Source: CAVUPF01 sp963743285 (GTDB lineage Bacteria; Actinomycetota; Thermoleophilia; Solirubrobacterales; 70-9). Taken from it: a stretch of DNA of 64,000 bases. Below the pieces are notes generated by a model, which did not search any database, was not told the DNA's origin, and worked only from the letters and a program-made list of their open reading frames with translations. A program made the position numbers and the translations under genes. Location: contig CAVUPF010000011.1 of NCBI GenBank assembly GCA_963743285.1, positions 1 to 64,000 of the forward strand, written 5' to 3'. Shown here piece by piece: positions 58,727-64,000 of the stretch (the first letter of the stretch is position 1; every line of letters begins with the position of its first letter).

Positions 58727-59640
58727 CTGGCGCTCTCCTGGGGCCAGCCTGCCAGGCGAGTGACTTCGCCGTCTCGACTTACAAGACGGCTGGGGAGGCC
58801 GAGCTCGCTCAGCCACTGCGGTGCGCGATCGCCGCGGACGATCGCGGCCGTGCTCGCGATGTTGGCGTCCACGCAGGACCCCGCGGCGACGCTCACGGTG
58901 CGCCACACGACGTCGGCGCTATCTCCGCTTTGCGGGTCGATGATGTGGTGGCGGTGCCGCCCACCCGCGACCCATCTCCTGGCTGTCGTGCTTGAGGTTG
59001 CCAGGCCACCGGAGCTGACGCCTACCGTCGGTGCGTTGTCGTCGAGGCTGGCGCGATGGTCATCGCCGACCTGGATTCGCCAGCCGCCCTGGGGCGGAGG
59101 TCCGGCAACCGAGATATCGCCTCCGAGGTTGACGAGAACCCCGGCCTTCACTGCCTGGCTGATCCGGTTGGCGGCGCGGTCGGCGGCCAGCGCCTTTGCG
59201 GTCGCGCCCAGGTCGAGCTCCACATCCCGCGGAACGCTCACCGTACGCGCGGCAGGGTCGAAGCTCACCGATCGCCAACCTTCGACGCTCCTCACCTGCA
59301 CCGCAGCGGCGCCGGACTGCCCCAGCAGCTGAAAGTCGCGGTCATAGCCGATCGCTCGCATGGCTGCGCCCACGGTTGGGTCCACGTCGCCATCGGTGAG
59401 GCGCGCGGCACGAAGCGCCACCGCCAACGCCTCCGAGAAAAGGGCGCTAACTACGATCACGCGGCTAACCGAGCGGTTGACCTCAGAGAGCTCGGAGTCG
59501 GGCCGGAAGCGACTGCACGCCAGATCGATCGCCGCCAGCTCCTCTTCGAGGATGGCACGGGCGGGCTCGAACATCTCGGGCTCGCTCAGTACCAGTACCG
59601 CGGTGGTTCCCAGCGCTGGCCAGGCCGCGGACCGCGCCAT
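58723..59640 (-). CDS. apbE: FAD:protein FMN transferase (ApbE), second copy
   Basis: 305 aa. Landmarks: PALGTTAVLVL near residue 10, SRFRPDSELSEVNRSV near 42, VELDLGATAKALAADRAANR near 140, LVNLGGDISVAG near 170, VSSGGLATSSTTARRW near 203 and HHIIDPQSGDSADVVWRTVSVAA near 228. All functional blocks appear intact. Second ApbE within 12 kb, in an operon with heme, flavin and Fe-S proteins, so its FMN target is likely a product of this operon. Confidence 0.92.
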   Translation of the reverse strand: MARSAAWPALGTTAVLVLSEPEMFEPARAILEEELAAIDLACSRFRPDSELSEVNRSVSRVIVVSALFSEALAVALRAARLTDGDVDPTVGAAMRAIGYDRDFQLLGQSGAAAVQVRSVEGWRSVSFDPAARTVSVPRDVELDLGATAKALAADRAANRISQAVKAGVLVNLGGDISVAGPPPQGGWRIQVGDDHRASLDDNAPTVGVSSGGLATSSTTARRWVAGGRHRHHIIDPQSGDSADVVWRTVSVAAGSCVDANIASTAAIVRGDRAPQWLSELGLPSRLVSRDGEVTRLAGWPQESAR

Positions 59641-59641
59641 C

Positions 59642-59938
59642 TCAGGACCCGCCAGTGACGACCTGCGGCGATTCGGTAGCGGGCAAGGGCGGTTCAGACG
59701 GAGGGGCGAGAGTTGAGCCCGCTTCTTCGGAGCTAACTCTAGGCGGCGGGGTTGCTTCGATATGTCGCGCCGGCGTCGTCGATCGGCCTGGCTTTGCCTG
59801 GGCGACGTAGCCGGTGAGAGCGCCGGTCAAGGCCAGCGCCGCCAACCCCAGCAGGCGCGTCAGCCGCGAGACGCGCCGCAAGCCGCCATCCCGCTCGGCT
59901 GCCCGTTGATCCGATTGTGATGTAAGTCGTCCCTTCAC
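59642..59938 (-). CDS. Small membrane-anchored Pro/Thr-rich protein, 98 aa
   Basis: Basic N-terminus, one helix (LTRLLGLAALALTGALTGYVAQA, about residues 26-48), then a Pro/Ser/Thr-rich extracytoplasmic tail with no Cys or His. Its stop lies 1 bp before the ApbE start. It opens the five-gene redox operon. It could be a scaffold for the ApbE target; no known family. Confidence 0.65.
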   Translation of the reverse strand: MKGRLTSQSDQRAAERDGGLRRVSRLTRLLGLAALALTGALTGYVAQAKPGRSTTPARHIEATPPPRVSSEEAGSTLAPPSEPPLPATESPQVVTGGS

Positions 59939-59972
59939 TGGTCACAACTCTCGGCGCAGGACCTTAGAGCGG

Positions 59973-60028
59973 GGTTAGCCAAGGGTGAGAATGCTCTGAT
60001 AAACGCCAAAATCTGCTCTTGGCTAACC
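59973..60028. repeat. 11-bp perfect inverted repeat with 34-nt spacer
   Basis: GGTTAGCCAAG at 59973-59983 and CTTGGCTAACC at 60018-60028. The spacer contains TGAGAATGCTCTGA. The left arm is 35 bp upstream of the first gene of the redox operon. It could be an operator cluster or a DNA loop; the GGCTAAC core also appears at 49113-49119 and 53668-53674. Confidence 0.5.
59986..59999. promoter_or_regulatory. TGAGAA-TG-CTCTGA, variant of the TGAGAG palindrome
   Basis: Same 6-2-6 layout as TGAGAG-GT-CTCTCA, differing at two arm positions. Located 48 bp upstream of the redox operon start (59938), inside the 11-bp inverted repeat spacer. Confidence 0.4.
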
Positions 60029-60121
60029 GTGGAACAAGCCGCCAGCAGTTGGGACGAACTCAGAGCAATAGGTGTTGCGACGCCCTCAAGTTTCTGACAA
60101 ACGCCCAATGGCGCGAAAGCG
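60029..60121. other. Remainder of the divergent promoter region
   Basis: No gene seen in the 285-bp gap 59939-60223. This part is less GC-rich than its neighbours and probably carries promoters of the redox operon (minus) and the methyltransferase operon (plus). Confidence 0.3.
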
Positions 60122-60160
60122 GTGAGAGATCTCTTAGTAAGTAATAACTCTCTCATCAGG
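60122..60160. promoter_or_regulatory. GTGAGAG-AT-CTCTTAG palindrome plus CTCTCAT half-site
   Basis: The 60122-60137 repeat matches the 49126 palindrome with the same 7-2-7 layout and two to three changes; ATAACTCTCTCATCAGG at 60144-60160 adds a CTCTCAT half-site. Located 64-102 bp upstream of the methyltransferase ATG. Confidence 0.45.
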
Positions 60161-60223
60161 TAATTACCGTGCAGTTAAATCGAGTTGAAAGGTTCCCTAG
60201 CACGGCTCCCGAGCTTTTAATTC

Positions 60224-60997
60224 ATGGACAAAGTGGACTATCAAATTGTCGCCCCTGGCTCAACGGCCGGAGCGCCGGGCGAAAGTCGAAGTCGGCGGGG
60301 CTGGTCACTGTCAAGGTTGACCAAGGACTGGGATCGTCACGTCGCCGACGCCGACGAGCTTTCACGTACTCCCAGCTTCCAGCACCTGCGAGACATGATT
60401 CTCGATCAGGCCCGGCCGAGCAGCCGTGATCACGCCCTTGACATCGGGACGGGGACCGGGCTCTTAGCCCTGCCTCTCGCCAGGCTGGTTGACTGGGTCT
60501 GGGCGGTCGATATTTCTGCTGCAATGATCGATTGCGTAAACTCGCGAGCGCTCGCAGCCGGCCTTGACAACGTTCAGACTGCGGTTGTGTCGGCGACAAG
60601 TCTTCCCCTGGCCGACGACTCGATTGACGTCGCTGTCTCCAACTACTGCTTCCACCATCTCAGCCGCGGCGGGAAGCGGGCGGCAATCGACGAGCTCTTT
60701 CGAGTCATCAGGCCCGGCGGGCGTCTAGTGTTTGCGGACATGATGTTCTCCTTTAGGCCGTCCAGCCAGCGTGATCGCCGGGTCATCTCGAGCAAGGTCC
60801 GCGCGATGCTAAGGCGCGGACCAGGGGGGCTCTGGCGCTTGGTGAAGACAGGTCTTAGGATCGCGAGCATTGGCGGTGAGCGACCAGCCCCAACCGGGTG
60901 GTGGCACCAGACCCTCGAAGAGGCGGGCTTTGTCGGCGTCACCGTTGAGCCGCTCACCCACGAGGGTGGCTTGGCGGTGGCCCGCAAGCCGGAATGA
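60224..60997 (+). CDS. Class I SAM-dependent methyltransferase
   Basis: 257 aa. Motif I is LDIGTGTGLLALPLARL near residue 73, the acidic loop VDISAAMIDCVNSR near 95, motif IV DVAVSNYCFHHLSRGGK near 137 and RVIRPGGRLVFADMMF near 162, a UbiE/Ubie-like pattern. The N-terminal RLTKDWDRHVADADELSRTP is typical of this group. Target unknown. Its stop overlaps the next gene's ATG by 4 bp, so it is coupled to the protease-like gene. Confidence 0.85.
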   Translation: MDKVDYQIVAPGSTAGAPGESRSRRGWSLSRLTKDWDRHVADADELSRTPSFQHLRDMILDQARPSSRDHALDIGTGTGLLALPLARLVDWVWAVDISAAMIDCVNSRALAAGLDNVQTAVVSATSLPLADDSIDVAVSNYCFHHLSRGGKRAAIDELFRVIRPGGRLVFADMMFSFRPSSQRDRRVISSKVRAMLRRGPGGLWRLVKTGLRIASIGGERPAPTGWWHQTLEEAGFVGVTVEPLTHEGGLAVARKPE

Positions 60998-62043
60998 CCG
61001 ACCGTCCTCGCTCGCGCCATACGGCGGGAGGATCGCCCCCTGGGAAAGCGGTGCGCTCGGGGGAGAATCGGGACTCGCCTCGCCATCGCCGTTCGATTCG
61101 TCGCGTCGTCCGACGCCGTCGCGCCGCGGCGGCGGGGGGTTTGATCGCCGTCGTAGCGGTGGTTTTGATGCTTTCCAACACAGGTGGGTCAAATCGCTCG
61201 ACAAGATCGGCGAGCTCCGCCCCAACGCCCGATCAAATCCTGCGGATGGACATCGGCGGCCGAACAATTGCCGAACGACCGACGAGCCGTCTCAGCGGGA
61301 GGCAACCTCAAGTCGCACTGGCGAGCCAGGCGCCACCAATCAGCACAGTGAGGCGGGGCCGGGCGACGATCAGGCTGCGGACAAACCGCGAAGCACTGAT
61401 CCACAGTATCCAGCGTGCGGTCGCGCTCGGCGGCGGGACCGTGCATGTGCCGCAGGCGCCTATCGCCTCAAGTATCGGGCTTCCCGTCATCAAACAGACG
61501 CTTAAAGACGACTGCGAGGCGACGTCCCTCTCGATGATGTTGTACTTCGTCGGTAAGCGAGTTAGTCAGCTGACACTCCAAGGCCAGGTAGCCCGAAGCG
61601 GTCCGCTTGACCCACAGCAGGGGCCAGAGGGCGAGATTTGGGGCGATCCCAGCTTGGGCTTCGTCGGTCGCGCAGACGGCGGCGGGCCGGCCGGAGGCTT
61701 CGGCGTCTACCAAGGTCCGATCGCAGCCCTTTCGAGTCGCCACGGAGTGCCCCTTCAGAACCTCAGCCGTAAGAGCCCGGATGAGATTTATCGCACGCTG
61801 CTACTGGGTCGCCCGGTGATGGTCTGGGTCGCTCTTTCCGAAGGTCCGTATGCGAGCTGGCACTCGCCGACCGGCAAGGTTGTAAACGTCAACTACGGCG
61901 AGCATGCCGTTGTACTGTCGGGGGTCAGCGCAGGGGAGGTCACGGTCAACGACCCGCTTTCGGGTCAGCGGTTGAGATGGTCGAAGGGCCAGTTTGAATC
62001 GATGTGGGAATCACTCGGACGTAGAGCCCTCGCAGTTCTTTGA
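60994..62043 (+). CDS. Membrane-anchored C39-like cysteine peptidase
   Basis: 349 aa. Basic N-terminus (RRSIRRVVRRRR), one helix (residues about 45-62), Ser/Thr-rich linker, then a papain-like C39_2 domain: Cys in LKDDCEATSLSMML near residue 173, GGVYQGPIAALSSRHG-like region, His in NYGEHAVVLSG near 300 and Asn/Asp in VTVNDPLSG near 318. Type II orientation puts the peptidase outside. Such domains cleave or bind peptides in actinobacterial envelopes; substrate unknown. Coupled to the methyltransferase gene. Confidence 0.8.
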   Translation: MTDRPRSRHTAGGSPPGKAVRSGENRDSPRHRRSIRRVVRRRRAAAAGGLIAVVAVVLMLSNTGGSNRSTRSASSAPTPDQILRMDIGGRTIAERPTSRLSGRQPQVALASQAPPISTVRRGRATIRLRTNREALIHSIQRAVALGGGTVHVPQAPIASSIGLPVIKQTLKDDCEATSLSMMLYFVGKRVSQLTLQGQVARSGPLDPQQGPEGEIWGDPSLGFVGRADGGGPAGGFGVYQGPIAALSSRHGVPLQNLSRKSPDEIYRTLLLGRPVMVWVALSEGPYASWHSPTGKVVNVNYGEHAVVLSGVSAGEVTVNDPLSGQRLRWSKGQFESMWESLGRRALAVL

Positions 62044-62163
62044 TCTCCGCGGGCGAGGCGACCCGAATCGCTCGGATAAGGGCGGTGGCGGTGATCGGCT
62101 ACTCAGGCAGCGAGAGGTCGGTGCAACTTAATTGCGGTCTGCTGCCGTGATGGGAAGCCGAGT

Positions 62164-63246
62164 ATGGCTCCATCTGTGAACAAACGCTGGGCTCAAGTGC
62201 TTGCGGGTCTGGCGGCGCTGGTGGGCTATCTGCTTCCAAAGCTCGCAGACCCCAACGCTCACTGGCCGCTGTGGGATGTCGCCGTCTACTGGTGGGGCGG
62301 GCTGCAGGCTGTGCAGGGTGCGACTCTCTATGTCACCGGCGCCCTTTACCACTTCACTTACCCGCCCTTCGCTGCCGCGGTCTTCGCGATTGGCGCGGAT
62401 GCGCCGGTGGGTTATTTGAAGTTCGCCATCACCGCTGCAAGCCTGTGCGCGCTCCCCGTGCTCTGTTGGCTGGCGCTGGGCGCGGCCGGCGTGCGTCGGC
62501 GGCCGGAGACCGTGTTCGCCTTGACGGCGCTCGCACTGCTCATCGCACCGGTTGGCATCACGCTGCGCTTGGGCGAGGTCAATCTGATTCTGGCGGCGCT
62601 GGTCGGCACCGACCTGCTGCGCCGCCGCGACGGCGGCCGGTGGCAGGGAATCGCTACCGGGCTGGCGGCCGGGATCAAGCTCACTCCACTGATCTTCGTG
62701 GTCTACTTGTTAATCACCAGGCGGGTCAGGGCGGCAGCCATCGCAGCCGGGACCTTCGCCGCGACGCTCGCCGCGGGTTTCGCTTTACTGCCATCGCAAT
62801 CGTGGGCTTTTTGGCTGGAAGGAGTCTTCCTCAACGAGAACCGGGTCGCAAACCCGGCCAACCCGGGGAATCAGTCGCTGGCTGGGGCGGCAGCCCGACT
62901 GGCCGGGGGGCTTGCCCCGGCCCGGCCATGGTTGCTCGTGGCGGCGCTGCTGACCGGCCTGGCCGGGCTAGCGGTCGCTGCCTGGGCTCACCGGCGCGGC
63001 CACCGGCTTGCCGGCGTGGTGTGCTGTGCCATCACCGGTCTGCTGGTCTCGCCAATCTCCTGGGTCCACCACTGGGTGTGGGTAGTGCCGCTGCTGGTGA
63101 TGTTGGCCGCGTCCGCGTGGCGGCGACGCTCACTCTTCTACGGTACGGCCACCCTAGTGGTCGCCACCCTCTTTTCCGATTTCATTCCGCTGCGGTCGCC
63201 CGGCCATCAGCCCGGTCTGTGGCGGCTGCTCGCGGGTGATCCATAG
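62164..63246 (+). CDS. GT87-family membrane glycosyltransferase (PimE/DUF2029-like)
   Basis: 360 aa with about nine hydrophobic helices. The first extracytoplasmic loop has DVAVYWWGG near residue 38 with the family Asp, followed by FTYPPFAAAVFA near 65; PVGITLRLGEVNLILAALVGTDLL and KLTPLIFVVYLL follow, with NPGNQSLAG near 238 and SPISWVHHWVWVVPLL near 298. Family members use polyprenyl-phosphate mannose to add alpha-mannose to lipoglycans or polysaccharides. The next glycosyltransferase (GT2) could supply that donor. Confidence 0.85.
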   Translation: MAPSVNKRWAQVLAGLAALVGYLLPKLADPNAHWPLWDVAVYWWGGLQAVQGATLYVTGALYHFTYPPFAAAVFAIGADAPVGYLKFAITAASLCALPVLCWLALGAAGVRRRPETVFALTALALLIAPVGITLRLGEVNLILAALVGTDLLRRRDGGRWQGIATGLAAGIKLTPLIFVVYLLITRRVRAAAIAAGTFAATLAAGFALLPSQSWAFWLEGVFLNENRVANPANPGNQSLAGAAARLAGGLAPARPWLLVAALLTGLAGLAVAAWAHRRGHRLAGVVCCAITGLLVSPISWVHHWVWVVPLLVMLAASAWRRRSLFYGTATLVVATLFSDFIPLRSPGHQPGLWRLLAGDP

Positions 63247-63353
63247 TGCTCTGTGGCCTGGCCGTGCTGGCGGGCACGGGCATTGCCCTCGCTCGGGAGA
63301 GCGCTGAGTATGGGTCCTTCAGCACTTCTGAACCCCAGGCGGAGGACAAGTGA
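63246..63353 (+). CDS. Possible 35-aa coupled peptide
   Basis: GTG at 63246 shares a base with the preceding TAG. A hydrophobic start (MLCGLAVLAGTGIALARE) is followed by a polar acidic tail. No database knowledge supports it; it might be the remnant of a longer C-terminus. Confidence 0.25.
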   Translation: MLCGLAVLAGTGIALARESAEYGSFSTSEPQAEDK

Positions 63354-63708
63354 TCGCCCTGCCTAATGGGCGCGTCGTCAAGGAGATCTCACTCCCACCC
63401 CAACGCGCCTTGCCCAGCCGGCGCCGTGGGTGAGACGCAGGTTGATCGACCCCATCTGCTCACCACCCGTCGGAAGGCACAACCTCAGAGTCAGTTGGTC
63501 GATGCTGCGCTGCCACCAGGGTGCAACGCATGACAGGCGCTTACGACGCGCAGATCACCAAAGCGCTCAAGGAGCATCTCACCAGATCCCTAGGCATGTT
63601 GGAGCCTGACTCGCCCTCGGCGGGTGACTCGACCAACCGGGACAAACGTTGAGAATTGGTCGAGCTTCTCACACGTAGCACAAGCCGGCCCCGGATCTGC
63701 GCGGCCGT
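63354..63708. other. 355-bp intergenic region, no supported gene
   Basis: Composition is less GC-biased at third positions than in genes. It includes a 40-codon frame at 63530-63652 without clear coding features. Nothing else is recognised. Confidence 0.3.
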
Positions 63709-64000
63709 TCAGCCAGTAGCCGGCGTCAGCCGACAGCGCACTAGAGTCCGAACGACACTCAGGCCGTCGCGGGCGGTGAGCTTCTTGCCTTCTTCGGTAC
63801 GGCGCGCCCGGTAGGAGACGGGAACCTCGTAGATGCGGTGGCCACTCTGCAACACGCGGGCGGCGATCTCCGGCTCGATGTCGAAGCCACGACAGCGCAG
63901 CCGAAGGCTGCGGAACAGCTCAGTGCGAAGCACCTTGTGGCAGGTCATAATGTCGGTCAGGTAGACGTTGAACAACACGTTGGCGCACATAGTCATCCCG
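63709..64000 (-). CDS. GT2-family glycosyltransferase (polyprenyl-phosphate mannose/glucose synthase-like), 5' part outside window
   Basis: 97 C-terminal residues are visible. NVLFNVYLTDIMTCHKVLR, RGFDIEPEIAARVLQSG, YEVPVSYRARRTEEGKKLTARDGL are the C-terminal hallmarks of dolichol/polyprenyl-phosphate mannosyltransferase-like GT2 enzymes. The catalytic DxD and N-terminal Rossmann-like part lie past the right edge. Its product would be a lipid-linked sugar donor used by GT87/GT-C enzymes like the one encoded at 62164-63246. Confidence 0.85.
   Translation of the reverse strand, partial: GMTMCANVLFNVYLTDIMTCHKVLRTELFRSLRLRCRGFDIEPEIAARVLQSGHRIYEVPVSYRARRTEEGKKLTARDGLSVVRTLVRCRLTPATG

Noticed and set aside
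56092..59938. RNF or complex I remnant
   Set aside because: Only a NuoF-like subunit and a ferredoxin are present; no RnfABDEG or other Nuo subunits, and the membrane partner is ferric-reductase-like.
63530..63652. 40-codon open frame
   Set aside because: No ribosome site, no overlap coupling and no recognisable sequence; too weak to call.
1..64000. CRISPR array, insertion sequence or prophage
   Set aside because: No regularly spaced repeats, transposase or phage structural genes were seen anywhere in the window.

Overview
The window is very GC-rich, almost entirely coding, and typical of an actinobacterial chromosome. Many starts are GTG or TTG and many neighbouring genes overlap by 4 or 8 bp. 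Actinobacterial marks include a CvpA-type membrane serine protease of the MarP kind, an F420-type LLM oxidoreductase, a two-gene acyl-CoA dehydrogenase pair, an AddAB/AdnAB-like helicase-nuclease and many kelch, cell-wall-binding and DUF surface proteins. Gene content fits a deep-branching soil actinobacterium such as Thermoleophilia/Solirubrobacterales; this placement is inference. No insertion sequence, prophage, CRISPR array or rRNA was seen.

Layout. 1-2 kb: end of an Fe-S assembly factor, a HAD phosphatase and small unknowns. 1.9-10.4 kb: DNA repair, with an addB-like/addA-like pair on the plus strand converging on xseA-xseB and an HxlR regulator with its own palindrome. 10.5-15.7 kb: envelope and signalling (MarP-like protease, penicillin-binding protein, lipoprotein, SRPBCC, FHA/zinc-ribbon and coiled-coil proteins). 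15.7-20.4 kb: large subunit of glutamate synthase. 20.5-25.6 kb: lysA-hom-thrC-thrB, the aspartate-family pathway. 25.7-27.4 kb: Gly/Ser-rich surface protein and a CDF metal exporter. 27.5-37.4 kb: beta-oxidation (three acyl-CoA dehydrogenases, thiolase, 3-hydroxyacyl-CoA dehydrogenase, LLM flavoenzyme) with recurrent TTGACTG-type operator sequences, interrupted by a cell-wall-binding-repeat protein and an MBL hydrolase. 37.4-42.1 kb: CNNM/CBS transporter, BtuF-like protein, rhomboid protease, DUF4383 protein, ECF sigma factor. 42.1-45.8 kb: a PlsC-GpsA fusion and a two-gene hydroquinone-type ring-cleavage operon. 45.8-47.5 kb: SHOCT membrane protein and a degenerate tRNA-Thr-like sequence.

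47.5-60.0 kb is the most unusual part. Two separate ApbE (FAD:protein FMN transferase) modules lie within 12 kb. The first joins ApbE to a multi-helix membrane protein with heme-type histidines, and is divergent from a DoxX-Rieske fusion. The second is a tightly overlapping operon: small membrane-anchored protein, ApbE, ferric-reductase-like bis-heme membrane protein, NuoF-like flavin/Fe-S subunit and a 3Fe-4S-type ferredoxin. Between them are a two-component system, a phosphodiester glycosidase-like protein and a kelch/propeller surface protein. TGAGAG-nn-CTCTCA palindromes or half-sites occur upstream of both ApbE modules and upstream of the kelch gene. This suggests one regulon for an extracytoplasmic redox system (inference). 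60.2-64 kb: a methyltransferase plus anchored C39-like protease pair, a GT87 mannosyltransferase-like membrane enzyme and the end of a GT2 glycosyltransferase, suggesting envelope glycan work; base composition is less GC-biased around 59.9-60.3 kb.
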